Positions 34,604 through 46,275 of a stretch of DNA of 64,000 nt are shown piece after piece. Each line of letters begins with the position of its first letter. Position 1 is the stretch's first letter. The stretch is from Siphonodentalium dalli. Lineage: Eukaryota; Mollusca; Scaphopoda; Gadilida; Siphonodentaliidae. The notes below the pieces were generated by a model. The model was not told where the DNA came from. It was given only the letters and a program-made list of their open reading frames with translations, and made no database searches. The stretch is from positions 137,845,954-137,909,953 of the forward strand of contig CP136064.1 of the NCBI GenBank assembly GCA_032622095.1, written 5' to 3'. The translations under genes were made by a program, and so were the position numbers.

Positions 34604-34610
34604 GCTAGAA

Positions 34611-34985
34611 GGGAGATAAATTTGAAATATGTAGATGAATTTAGATTTGGATAGCTGAAACTCAATACCTATTATTGTGTCATTCTCTAGCTCGATAACC
34701 GAGATACTTCGGGAATGTTTTCTATGCCACATAATGCCTACGCCACATTTTGGCCTGCATTGTTACATTGGGAGTCTCTGTTAATAGTCGCATACAGTAT
34801 GCCCAACGTAGTGTGGACTTATCTCATCCACAATATTCGCATTGTGTTCATATAGCCAATGCTCACTCAGACCATAGATGTCAATGGCTTCACTGTTTGT
34901 GTTTATTAGGCTATTCAGGTAGCTTGCGCTACCCAATAGGCCGGTGCAATTCCAAAATATCAAGGTTCAAGTTCATTTTGTGTAT
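34611..34985 (-). pseudogene. LINE-A AP endonuclease, N-terminal half
   Basis: Reading leftward from an ATG near 34,983 (MNLNL), a one-base shift precedes IFWNCTGLLGSASYLNSL (the N-containing motif WNC.GL). Then come YGLSEHWLYEHNANI (the catalytic Glu motif in the form SEHWL) and, after another break, GVGIMWHRKHSRS and FIYIFQIYLPSS. It is interrupted at YLPSS by the G-tract element and resumes at 33,182. APE-type endonucleases nick the insertion target. Confidence 0.75.
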
Positions 34986-35209
34986 AGCGAGCAAAGTCAA
35001 CACAAGAAGCCACACCAATCTAGGCGTGGTTATTATCATTGTCTGCAAAGGTCTGCTTGTCAATAGTTAACGGGTTTAGTTTATCGATACAATTACCAAT
35101 CACCAGGACCGGGCAATTAAACAATGATCGCCAACGCGAGAACAACTTCTGGACAATCATGAGATCACAATACATTGGATCACTGATTGTACAGTGTTTT
35201 ATATAACGG

Positions 35210-35690
35210 TTATTTCCATTCATGGTATGCTCGTTCTGGCAACCATGGGCGACATATGACGTTTCTGGGCCAGAAGAATGGTTTTCTCAAAAAGTCCTCG
35301 TTATTATCAAGTACATCTATCCTCGCTGAGAAATTGCCATCATTTTTCTCAATCATCCTCACAACGGAGAACTCAACTTTCTTGTCTGTCAAGTAGCGTT
35401 CAATCGTATGCCTGGACACATCGCTCGGAAAGTTTCCCAGATAGAATCGCACTGTCTTGATTGGTGTTACGGCGCCTCGGGGTTGCTTTTCGTTCGCTGT
35501 CTGCAAACTGTCTTCATGAGTCAATGGAATCGTATTGGTTTTGGCCGTTCGGACGAAAATTGTCGTCTCTCATGTGCGAGTATTCGCGGTATACCTGGTG
35601 AGCTGGTAGGTCGCTGCCCATTGAATCGAAATCGTTGTTGTTGTTATTATAGTTTTTAAAAACAGAATGTGACTCCAAACTGCTGGAGGA
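35210..35690 (-). pseudogene. LINE-A ORF1 remnant with RRM-like domain
   Basis: A Ser/Asn-rich linker (about 35,650-35,530) is followed, after a frame slip, by VRFYLGNFPSDVSRHTIERY, MIEKNDGNFSARIDV and PFFWPRNVICRPWLPER. Beta-alpha-beta spacing and the YLGNF start fit the RRM-like domain seen after the coiled coil of many LINE ORF1 proteins. The window's first ORF1 runs out at the corresponding position. The coiled-coil portion of this copy was not found upstream. Confidence 0.7.
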
Positions 35691-36050
35691 CTCATTACTT
35701 TCAATCCGTGGGCATCACTTCTTAGAGGTATGTCGTTTCTGACTTCGTTGGACTCCTGGGGTGCTATTCACCAAGCGAGACTATTTTATAAACCAGGTAG
35801 TTTATATGGTAGCGGCTGAACGCAAAGCTATCTTTGCTTTAGCGCAAACGACACACGCTGTCGAAGGTGTGATTGATCCAATCTATCAGATTTGTCACTT
35901 GTCAATTGACGCCGTCTCACCACTAATTCATGAACACTCACCGGCCACAATCGGCATGTATAGCGGTATAATTTTTTGGTATAATTGTGTGGAGACTCAT
36001 GCTGGCGTTTATACATCTGCAGAATGAGTTTCAATGATATTAATGAGGTT
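35691..36050. other. No gene seen
   Basis: Short frames only. This may hold decayed upstream ORF1 sequence of LINE-A that I cannot read. Confidence 0.3.
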
Positions 36051-36059
36051 TTTTAATTA

Positions 36060-36372
36060 GCACAGTGCGAAAATGAAGAACCGAGAAGATAACGTCTCAG
36101 AAGAATTTTGTTTGTGTTTTGGTTCTGTTTGGACATTTCCTTGCCATTTCCAAAGAATTTTTTTCCATGCATCATTTTTCCGGCGCTGGTGAATGGTGCC
36201 GGTTTCTTTGTTCTTTAATATTTTAATTCTTCTCTCCACAATGCCCAAAAACGTTTTACGCTCGTCGAAAGTGGGGGGGGGGTCTGGAAAACAATTGCAC
36301 ATATAGGGCCCAAAAAGGTTTTTTCGACCCCGATGGACCCACCACCCATTTGTGCAAATTTTGTCCTCCAAA
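36060..36372. repeat. Possible G-tract family fragment
   Basis: A run of nine G followed by TCTGGAAAACAATTGCAC and then GACCCCGATGGACCCACCAC recalls the G-tract element's terminus and GGGTGGGT interior, but the ACGTATGAT word is absent. Confidence 0.35.
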
Positions 36373-36842
36373 TGTTAGGGAGCCACCCTCTTTCTCATGT
36401 TTTTATCAAAATTTCAAGAGTTTTTTTTAGCCGTTCTTCAATAACTATGTTAACTGTCTTTCAATCCCATTACACTGTCCTTTGTTGGTGCAAACCGTGT
36501 AAAATTAAGACTCAAGCAATAACATGCTCAATCGGTAAAGCCCAGGTCAGAAAAACGAAAAATAAACTGTATTTCCAGGTGTTTCCTGGTGTTTCCAGTA
36601 TCTAACAACAATAATAAAGCATTGTGTAGGTACACTGTATGTTAACAATTGCCCTAGACCAATAGCCTTAATATATCGAGCGTGTTTAGTCTGACAGAGA
36701 ACACTGGCCAGTGTAAATAGTGGTAAACAGGTCAGGGGTTCTACAATTATTTGTGCATGATCAAATAACTCTTTAGTCTTATCCACCGGGGTGGGTGAGG
36801 AGGGGAATTGTTTTGGTTAGGTATACACATAGATATATTGTT

Positions 36843-37260
36843 ATTATACCCCCGATATTAGTCGGCGGGTATATAGTTGACATATCGAGCCGTCCATGCG
36901 TCCGTCCATACAAACATTTTGCGTTATAACTCAAGAGTCGGTTGTCATATTTTGATGCTCTATGACATGTGACGGACCAGAAATGGGGAACGAATATGCA
37001 TAATATCACGGATTGTGAGCACCAATGCCTACCAGAGTTATCCATGGGCCCTGTTTATGAAATTCAGTCCGTACAAAGTTTTTGCAATATAAGTTGAAGT
37101 GTCGGTTGTCGAATTTTGAAGTGGTTTTGTATGGTGATAGACCTGAATGATAGGGGAAGAGGATGTATGCAGATATTACTGCATATCACAGGTTTCGCCT
37201 GTCGATGCATACCAGAGCTACCAACCTGGTTCCATCCGTAAACACATTTTGCATTATTAT
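36843..37260. repeat. Dispersed repeat beginning TTATACCCCC with CCGTCC words
   Basis: TTATTATACCCCCGATATT, CGGCGGGTATATAG, CGAGCCGTCCATGCGTCCGT and GCGTTATAACTCAAGAGTCGG are followed by a second, diverged AACACATTTTGCATTATTATAAC unit. A comparable TTATTATACCCCC start is at 42,176. Such CCGT-rich blocks are common dispersed repeats in invertebrates. Confidence 0.5.
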
Positions 37261-38130
37261 AACTAAACCATTTCTATGTATATTTGTGCACTAGAGTCTG
37301 CAGTATAGTCTCGGTCAGATTTTATTCTTGATTTTAGTTTGAACTTTGAAGACATTGAAGAATGTCATTTCTCAAAGCATCTGAATGCATCACATTATTT
37401 CAGTTCATCTATTTTTAAGCGATAACAGTATACAATTCGTATTTTAGTTTAGTCTTATTGAGCAGTATTTAAGCTTCAAGATGAAGTTCGTAAATTCAAG
37501 GAGAATAGCGTCGCCTTCAGTTGGTATTGTCTGAACAATAAACAGTAACGGTCATTCATCATAACCAATTCAGTTTTATTTGGATAAGTGTTGCAAATTA
37601 ACATTACTTGCAACCATTAAAGATGAGAAATAACCAGAAGGAATGAATTTGATTGCATGCCAGAACAAGACAGTATTTCAGACATTAGACATTTATGAGA
37701 TACTCTTTTCAATTTCATGTTATGCAACAATCGGGTTAATGATATCTAGTCATCATTCAGTATTCACCATGTAGTATTTGTGATACAGTTTTTATTTTAT
37801 TTTATTACTTTTATTCGGGTAATACAACTGGGTAATATATTAATTTTGTTTACTAAATTACGGTTTTCCACTGAAGTGGGACGGGATCCTGTGAAATCCA
37901 GAAGGTTGCTAAATCTGAGGCTAAATAGTCACTATAGCTGTCTATATAGCCATATGCCAACAAACATGATACTAACATGCTTACAAACAACATTACATGG
38001 TCAGTATTTGTAAATTGTTTTAAAAAAAAAAACATTTTGGAGAAAAATTTACAAGCACGATTGTTTCGGCCTCGGGATAACCCACCCACCCCGGCCCTGT
38101 ATATACGGAATTTGTTTTGTAGACCTCCCA
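37261..38130. other. No gene seen
   Basis: AT-rich DNA with short frames. Just before 38.1 kb there is an ACCCACCCACCCCGGCCC block similar to the GGGTGGG family. Confidence 0.35.
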
Positions 38131-38132
38131 TG

Positions 38133-38577
38133 TCCACAGTGGATCAACGGACACGAACCAAACCCGGAAGTCGTAGATTTCGAGGTGGAGAAATATCTGT
38201 CGACAAATATTTGTTGACATTTTTTGACGGTTTTTTGGGGAAATAAACGCTTGGATACCATATCTGACCAACTGAAGGTGAGTGAATATTTCTTCGCTAA
38301 TGTTCGGACACCGACGATCAATTTAAGTCAGTTGCCATTGTTCGATCGCGGAAAAAATGTCATTTAATCATCGCCGCGAGACGATTTCTTCCCCAAAATA
38401 TCCCAGAAAATCATACTTTTCACATTCATCGCAGACAGCTGTCGCAACAACCTATACACCGATCGAAAGGCCTGTTTCCCCCCCCCCACAAATGCATATT
38501 TTGAGTATTTTCACGGACTGTCTCAAAATTCCAAATTTCATCTTTTGATGCAGGTACCCACCTCGAAAATACTGTCC
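38133..38577 (+). repeat. Inverted dispersed repeat, plus copy
   Basis: It runs from CACAGTGGATCAACGGACAC through GACATTTTTTGACGGTTTTT and TCATTTAATCATCGCCGCG to ATACTGTCCGGTTAGTCC. The same sequence, highly similar, lies at 41,459-41,897 on the opposite strand. Matching 60-codon frames on both copies reflect this identity and not a gene. This copy has an extra 10 bases near 38,275 (AGGTGAGTGA). Confidence 0.75.
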
Positions 38578-39219
38578 GGTTAGTCCTGTACACCCCGGAA
38601 TTTAGTTGCAATCCACAAGACCCGGCGGACAGTTTTTGTTGGATTAGTTGGTTGGCTGCCTTTCGTTAACAGTGGCACGTTTTTGGGCAACTGCTTTTCT
38701 GTTGCAACTATAGTATACTGATCAAGTTTAATTACCGAGTACAGTTTGCAATTTGTTCTCATATATTCGTTCAGATCGTGTAAGGTCATTAACCAAAGAA
38801 TCATTTATGGAAATATTGTTAGAACAAGAATATTAAAAATGCCCTCCATGACCAAGGCCGTAGCAACAGGATTGTTTTGATGGTGGGAGGTGTAGATGTA
38901 TTTTCCAATAGTTTGATATTTCAGCCAGTATATATAGCGTGAAATTTGATACTTAAAAAACAATTAAAATTCGATTAATTTCAGAAAAAACAAATCGGGA
39001 CCCATGGCTGTTCTTTTTCATTATGGCCACTTTCGGGACCCACCACCCGAGTTTTGATTACGATTGTATAAAGTTTTAACTTCATTTTTCGGGTATATAT
39101 ACACCCCTTTATTTTTATGTTTTAAACTACAGGCACCCACCCATATTTCAGAGAATTTTCGCTAATATTACATATTATAGCATAGCCATCAAATATGCAG
39201 ATGTTTATTTCCATTTCTA

Positions 39220-40089
39220 TGAGAGGCCAAATTCACATTTCATAATTAATTGCAGTTAAGCCATATCACTTAAGCATAATTATTTGCGATTAAGCGCAAT
39301 TCATGGTTATACTGTATGTAACTATGTACCCCTGGTGAATAAATAGGTGTATCTATAACTAAACCTGAACTCATATTGACATATCACCTCCTTGTTTTCA
39401 TTGCTTTGGATAGTTGGGATTGTGAACTAGCCTAAATTCTTTATCAAAATGGGTGATTCGCGACAGTATTACCTTCTGTTTTAGTCGAGTCGATTAACCA
39501 ACCCATCAAAGCTCAAGTGTGATAAGATATCGATTATTGAAGTTTGTTATTTCAATTGATTGCTGCACAGAAACACGCCGTGAAAAGGGTGGTTTCGGTC
39601 AAAATTGCGGATGAAGTAGGATAACTCTAAAACAAGTGGTAATACGGTAAAATTTCGTGATACTTTAGTAATTATACAGCCATATTTTGTTGAACAAAAT
39701 ATATACAAATCACACGTTTTTGGGAAATTTGATACCATAGTTGACAGTGGTCAGCATTATTTTTTGCAGTTAATCGATTCTGATAACTAAAGCTTATTTT
39801 GAAGAAATATTGTTGTTGTTGTTGTATCTTTATAATATGGGTCTTTCTGATCGGATTGAGGACATTTAGATTAAATTATCCAAATGCAGATACACCCGGT
39901 CATGCTAATAGTTAGGTTATATGGATAGTTACACTTACTCTCAAGCAACTCATATCGCTTAATCGCAATTAATTGCACTTAAGCGCAATTCATTTCAATT
40001 ATGCGCAAATGCCATATGTGTGCTTCAGCGCGATATGTGGTATACGCGCTTAAGCGAAATTCATTATTAAATGTGAATTTGACCTCTCA
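39220..40089. mobile_element. 870-bp TA-flanked inverted-repeat element
   Basis: The left end TGAGAGGCCAAATTCACATTT (39,220) is matched by the inverse at the right, AAATGTGAATTTGACCTCTCA (to 40,089), with one mismatch in the first 20 positions and weaker pairing for about 20 more. TA lies on both sides (39,218-39,219 and 40,090-40,091), consistent with a Tc1/mariner-type MITE. Just inside each end are several TTGCGCTTAAGCGCAA-like words. A middle portion (39,570-39,798) recurs in reverse at 47,884-48,060. Confidence 0.7.
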
Positions 40090-40493
40090 TACAGTTAATT
40101 TTTTGTCTATATATATGAACGAGTAGGGTCTGTCTGCATGTCTTCTGTCCGCTTAAATTTGAATATATACGCGACCATTTGCGTTAAAAACTTCCCAACC
40201 AAATTATCCAGTGTGTGAATCAATGTGGAAACAATTAATTATGGCGCGATTTGAATACAACAGGACAAAAATCACGTGCCTTTATATTTACAAAAGTAAC
40301 TTGCATCTGGTTCCACATTCAGTTGTACGCTATATATTGGAATTTTACCCGCTATATACATGTAGGAAACACAACACTTCTACATTAATGGACTGCCAAG
40401 GTGGGATTAAGAATACAACAACTCGAAAGAACACTGGAGTTTTCCTGATGATGTTTCTATTCTCTATATCAACCGAGAGTACCAATATTTCGT

Positions 40494-40532
40494 ATAGTAT
40501 TGTATAGTATAGTATTGTATAGTATTTTATTA
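40494..40532. repeat. TATAGTATTG microsatellite
   Basis: TATAGTATTG and shorter TATAGTAT units are repeated about four times. Confidence 0.7.
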
Positions 40533-41455
40533 TAAATAACTTTTATATTTTTTATTTTCAATAATTTTATTTTCAAACATTCATTCGGGTGTTGTAAAAT
40601 CCCATCGTCGATTGCCTCAGCGAAGCCGCAAGCCTTAGTCTCACAGTGGTTACATATATATGAAGGCAGGCATGCGATCCTCTCGTCCGTAGCACCTGGA
40701 ATTATAAAATAATATCGCTTAGTGGACTTGAACTTAAGCTAATATTAGTAACAGATATAGCTGTACATCCCTCCGACTGTATGTTTTAGTCCCCTCCTCA
40801 TTATTGTTTTAACCATTGCTGAATATTGAAAACAATAATTTTCTAAGTCGAAAAATGTCATATAACTCCACACAAAAAGGTCTGACATATTTCGTAATCA
40901 TATATGTTCGCATGTTCCCATGGTACTAAATATATATATATGCCAAGCCAAAAAAACAAATGACCGCAAAACTTAGGAATAAAAACTCGGAAAATTGCAT
41001 CCACGAAAGGACGAACAAGCTGCTTCCTGTATAACCCCACAAGTTGTGGGCCACAACTCGTTGCGAGTGTATAATCAAATATAAAGGGTAAAAATCGGCA
41101 CACCGCTGCATTTTTCTTTAAAAAGTTGGATGTAAATCATTTTGTTTTATGTCGGCCTTCGGAGAGTGATGACATACATCAAAAGTTATATGTTTACCAA
41201 ACATGTACTTCGTAGTTGGATTTCAGTTACAGGTTACAGTTCAGTTATATATAAAGTCACCGCCTGGATGTTATGTTGTACCAGGAGACATATACAACAT
41301 TATGCACACCCAGAACCATTGTGGCCACGCAAAAGTCAAATGAAACGCCCATCATCTGCGGCAAAGTTGCTTTTTCGACCAGAAATTGAAGATGGCAGAC
41401 CTCAGCAAAATCACGACTAAGCGGACAGATTTTTTACAACTAATGATTAAATTTT
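40533..41455. other. No gene seen
   Basis: Short frames without domains. It lies between the two arms of the 38.1/41.5-kb inverted repeat. Confidence 0.3.
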
Positions 41456-41458
41456 TCG

Positions 41459-41897
41459 GGACTAACCGGACAGTATTTTAGAGGTGGGTACCTACATCAA
41501 AAGATGAAATTTGGAATTTTGAGACAGTCCGTGAAAATACTCAAAATATGCATTTGTGGGGGGAGAACCGGGCTTTCGATCGGTGTATATGTTGTTGTGA
41601 CAGTTTTCTGCGATGAATGTGAAAAGTATGATTTCTGGGATATTTTGAGACGATTTGTCTCGCGGCGATGATTAAATGACATGTTTTCCGCGATCGAACA
41701 ATGGCAACTGACTTAAATTGATCGTCGGTGTCCGAACATTAGCGAAGAAATATTCAGTTGGTCAGATAGGGTATCCAACCGTTTATTTTCCCAAAAAACC
41801 GTCAAAAAATGTCAACAAATATTTGTCGACAGATATTTCTCCACCTCGAAATCTACGACTTCCGGTTTTGGTTCGTGTCCGTTGATCCACTGTGATG
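41459..41897 (-). repeat. Inverted dispersed repeat, minus copy
   Basis: Reverse-complement counterpart of 38,133-38,577, with the same end words (CCACTGTG at right, GGACTAACCGGACAGTAT at left). It lacks the 10 bases present in the plus copy. Confidence 0.75.
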
Positions 41898-42169
41898 TCG
41901 TCGGTGGTATATTTTGACTCACGTAATTTTCCTCGGTTGCTCATTGTTGAAATGAACCAAACGTGTACTGTTACACGCAGCATGTTTATGTGACCGATGG
42001 TCAATCTATGATTGACGCCAATCACCTTGATTGGATAATCCTACAACGCGCGGCGATGTCTTCCCATCGATATGTCCACCGATAGCTTCGCATTGAGCGT
42101 CGCCTCTTAAAACTACCTGGACTATATTATAAACCCAGCCGATGAATAGCACCCCTGGATGTCGCCGTC

Positions 42170-42660
42170 CATGTTATTATTATACCCCCACTTTCGAAGA
42201 AAATGGGTCGTATACTGGATTGGTTGCGTCTGTCCGTCCGTCCGTCACGCTTTCTCCCTCCGCCAGTCCGTCCGTCCGTTCGTCCGACCTCATAACTCGA
42301 ACAACTAAGAACCGATTTCAATAATTTTGTGTATGCAATCTCCTTATAGGACTGCCTCTCCGCATGATGCTAATTGCAGTTACGCCTCATTTTCGACTTA
42401 TTTTGACTTAGAAAATTCTGTCCGACTTAATAACTTTAACAAATATGAACCGATTTCAATATTTTTTGGTACACATTCTTCTCACAATACCCTCTCTACA
42501 TGATGCCGCTAGGGATTAGCTCAGACTGTTTTTTGTAATATTACACTTCATTTTCGACTTATTTTGACTTAGAAAATTCTGTCCGACTTAATATGAACCA
42601 AATATGAACCAATTTGAATATTTTTTTCTGTACAAGCTTCTTGTGACACCATATCGATAT
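42170..42660. repeat. CCGTCC-rich dispersed repeat with an internal tandem duplication
   Basis: TTATTATACCCCCACTTTCG and a run of GTCCGTCCGTCCGTC-type words (42,231-42,286) are followed by two units about 160 bp apart, each beginning ATTTTCGACTTATTTTGAC and containing AAAATTCTGTCCGACTTAAT and AAATATGAACC. It overlaps the 3' tail of the coiled-coil frame to its right, whose last 40 or so codons are therefore probably not coding. Confidence 0.65.
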
Positions 42661-42689
42661 AATTAGTCCGAATTGTTCTTTCAAGTTAA

Positions 42690-43445
42690 AAATCTTTTTT
42701 GTTTGGTTTACGGATAATGCGGGTTGAATTTGCCACGGTAGGGGTATGCTAGCACTCGAGTGCACACCTCTTGTTGTCATTATATTTATTTGCACCAGTC
42801 GATTTTGGTAAGCGGTGATCGCCACCATACCCAATGGCTCGCTCATGTCGTGTTTTCGCATTAGTTTCAGTTTAAGCATATATATTTCTGTTGATGGCGT
42901 TTTGCTCAATTCGTAAATGATTTTGCGTTCAGTTTTTGAATTCCCGTCGCTTTCAGAATCATGCGTAATACAAAGGGCAACTTCCTTGATACGTTGGTTG
43001 ATAATTTCAAACAGTTTATCGGCAGTTTTATCAAGCAATGCGGAGCAATCATCCTTTGCCACTGACGAACATGAGTCTTTGACGATTGATACGACAGCTC
43101 GTTTATAATTGGCGAAGGCATCCCTATCACGTTTAATGTCTGTTTTCAGTGAATCAACTGCACTGGCATTGTTAATAGCTTTGGTAGTTAACGAGTTTAG
43201 TAAATTCAGCACATCTTTCATGTCTTGTTCCATGAGCGAAATATCAGAACGAAGTTTTGCTACACCATTTAGCCGATCGTCTTGCACTCCTTCAAGGATC
43301 ATTTTGTTCGTCTGTAGATCGCTGTCCAGATCACACATGGCTGCTTCAGTCGAAACTATCCTTGTCAACATCGAGGTAGATTCCAAGTTAATTCTGGGTA
43401 TTTCCTCAGTGTATGTATCTGTGCACACTGATTGTTTATTTACTC
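42690..43445 (-). CDS. Coiled-coil reading frame of unknown identity, 5' end lacking an ATG
   Basis: The frame is open from about 43,445 (after an in-frame stop) but has no ATG near its start, so it is either an internal exon or a truncated ORF. The first 150 residues are helical with heptad character (SLMEQDMKDVLNLLNSLTTK). A conserved-looking compact segment follows: RKIIYELSKTPSTEI, MLKLKLMRKHDMSEPLGMVA, ITAYQNRLVQIN and HSSASIPLPW. That segment alternates hydrophobic residues as in a small beta-rich domain. I do not recognise it. The nominal frame extends to 42,559, but the last part lies in the dispersed repeat. It may be a LINE ORF1 or a host exon. Confidence 0.4.
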
Positions 43446-43556
43446 AATGCCACAATTAAGTGGCGAATACAGAGTACTAATTAATTAACATATATACATA
43501 TATTTACATATATTTGTCTGGCTTGTAATTTTCATATAGCGGAAGTGTATATGTAT

Positions 43557-44062
43557 ACTATCATCATCATCATCATCATCATTATCATCGTCACCATTAT
43601 CATCATCATCGTGATCATCATCATCATCATAATCTTCTTCATCATCATCATCATCGTCATCATCGTCGTCGTCGTCATCGTCCTCATCATTATTATCATC
43701 AGCATCGTCTTCATCGTCGTCGTCATAGTCTCCACAACCACCACCACCACCATCACTATAAGCATCATCATAAGCATCATCGTCCTAATCATCGTCATCA
43801 TTATCGTTATCATGATAATTAAAATCTTCATCATCGTCGTCATCATCGTCGCAATTGCGGTCATCGTCGTCGTTGTCGTCGTCGTTATCGTTATCATCAT
43901 CATAATCATACACATCATCATCATCATCATAATCATCGACATCACCATCATCATCATCACCATCAGCGTGATCATCGCCATCAGTTATCATCATCAGCAG
44001 CATCACCATCATCATCATCATCGCCATTCGAAACAGTATCATCATTACCACCACCACAGTTA
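43557..44062. repeat. ATC trinucleotide microsatellite, about 500 bp
   Basis: Imperfect (ATC)n with CGT and ACC interruptions. The long frames reading poly-Ile, poly-Met or poly-Asp through it are artefacts. Confidence 0.9.
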
Positions 44063-44212
44063 TCGTCCCATACTCAATATATGTCGCATCTTCGCTATAT
44101 CGGTCGTAATATATGTCATCACATATGTCATCACCGTAATCGTCGTAAGCAGATATAGTTATAAATTGCCGCTGTCAATTAGTTAGTTCCTATCAATAAT
44201 CTTACAACCCAA

Positions 44213-44417
44213 CTACGCAAAGATTGCAAACTGCTTGAGAACATTTGGGTCAGCACTCGTGAGTAATTTAACTAATTTAGTTTCAGTTAGTTCCGTATGG
44301 TAAGTTTTTGGCAAATATTTTCGTCTTAAATGTGTGAGTACCGTGCATTCTAGTGCAAAGTGTAATTCGTCGCCTATCGCCGTCTTGCATTGCTGGCAAA
44401 TATTTGTATTATTATTA
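44213..44417 (-). pseudogene. LINE-D C-terminal zinc knuckle
   Basis: Reading leftward from the inserted element: TNICQQCKTAIGDELHFALE, then C, R-K-Y-L-P and ending NVLKQFAIFA. The C..C...H....C knuckle followed by R.KY.P and a short helical tail is a common end of invertebrate LINE proteins. The upstream half lies at 46.49-46.7 kb across the inserted element. Confidence 0.7.
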
Positions 44418-45929
44418 TACTTCCATGGTGTAACCAAGGAAGTATATTGTTTTGTACTGGTGCGTTTTCCGTTTATTTGGAAATACTCAGAAACTAAGGG
44501 CAGTAGGAACGTGAAATCTCTAGCGATTGTAGGCATCCACGGTCTACTAAGTATAATGGTATCCGAAACTCGGCCTAATGGATTTTGACGGAGTTGTGGC
44601 CCTTTTTCGATTATTTTTCATTTTTAATTATTATTATTATACTCGACACTTTTACAACTCCCTAATATCTGAAAGTATAAGGAGTATCAATCTCAAATTT
44701 TGTACGTATGTTGGGGTCAATGAGTTCTAACCTATCGTCATATAATGAATATTGTCCGCGTTTCCCCTGCGGAGTTATCTCCCTTTATCTGAAAAATGTC
44801 ATTTTATTATCTCGGAAATTATACGGAGCAGAGTATCGAAAATTTGACCGTATGCACACCTCGATATGCCCTACTGCCCACGGGCATCAAAACTTGGGTC
44901 CGCGCTTTCCCTGAGGAGTTACCGCCCATAAATAGAGACACACTATACACCAGAATGAATAAACCAAGGTTTTTGTTTTTTGTTTTTGTTTTGTTTTTTG
45001 CTCTAAATTTTTTATTGCATATTCCAAATTGGACGAGTAATCCTGACTCGAATATATCGCCTAAACATATTTTTACCCAGGACTTTCCGCTTTACGGGGT
45101 ACGGAAATATTGCAACTATTTTTCCCGCCAAATCCAAACCGGGTGATTAAAGACCCAGATAATGTCGTAGCATGTACATTGACATACTTTATGTACGTCC
45201 AAGAAGTTTGACGGCTATACTATAAATGTAACATACCCAACGGAGAATGCGTGTCAGGGTGGGTTGAGACTTTAGAGAAATTCCACGAAAATTGCAAGGG
45301 GGGGGGGATTTCAAACATCGAGATAATTTTGTTTGATGAGTACATCTGATGGCTAGTGTTCACGCGCATCTAGAGGGCGATTTTCTAATTTCCAGATGGA
45401 ACGGTTTACTCGCAACAACACTATATATCATAAATGTGTATACTTATGTAGTCTATCACTAGCCGATTTTTAGCCCCAAATACAAACGGGCTAATGTAGG
45501 AGCGAGTTTCACACAGGAGCATGTAAGCCGGTATACTGTAGGTACGACTACAAAATTTGACCGCTCTACTATAAACGCAACCTGCTCAAGGGAGTGTTTT
45601 TGTCGGGTGGGTTAAGATTTGGCAAATTCCACCGAAGATCAAATGGGGAAAATTACTCCGAAAATCAGATATTGAGATAAAAACTTTTCGACGAGTGGAT
45701 GTGATAAGTAGTATCTAAACGCAAGATTAGAACGCTTTTTAAAGATTTAGATTGGGCGGTTTAACCCTGGTAGCGTATAACGTTGTAACGGGTGATATAT
45801 ATATTACTCAAATTCAAAACCTCTCTTCATGACGCAAATTCAAACGGACTTGTCAAGAATCAAGGCAAATGCATGAACATTCTCACCGATATACTATATA
45901 TGTATGTCCGCTCTACTATAAAAGTAACC

Positions 45930-46275
45930 TGTTGTCACGATTTGACCTGTCCAAAACACTCCCCGGACAAAAGTTTCCCTAGGCATCAAATTTTGTCGAA
46001 ATCCGTTCGTTTTATCGGATTTGACCTTAAACTGACCATTTTGAAGGTCAATGTTAGGTCGGGGCCACAATTTGACCCACCCAACATACTCCCCTGACAA
46101 AAGTACCCCTAGGTATCTGTTTTGCCCGATTTGACCTTGGATTGACTTTTTTGAAGGTCAAGGTCAGGTTGGGGGTCACGATTTGACACGTCCAAAACAC
46201 TCCCTAAATAAAAGTATCCATATTTATCAAATTTTGTAAAAATCCGTCCTGCAGTTTTCCCGGTCATAGCTAAAA
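45930..46275. repeat. Tandem GACCTT..GGTCAA repeats, inverse of 21.0-21.45 kb
   Basis: CACGATTTGAC, TCCAAAACACTCCC, GACAAAAGT and CATTTTGAAGGTCAA recur in about three units, in the opposite orientation to the block at 21 kb. Confidence 0.6.

Noticed and set aside
38357-38548. 63-codon frame resembling a 61-codon frame at 41,497-41,682 on the other strand
   Set aside because: Similarity comes from an inverted DNA repeat; no start context or domain, and indels differ between copies.
43545-44060. Possible CRISPR-like or satellite array
   Set aside because: No spacer-repeat structure; a plain trinucleotide repeat in a eukaryotic genome.
43532-44186. Long open frames on both strands (up to 213 codons)
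   Set aside because: They read an ATC microsatellite as poly-Ile, poly-Met, poly-His or poly-Asp; no domain.
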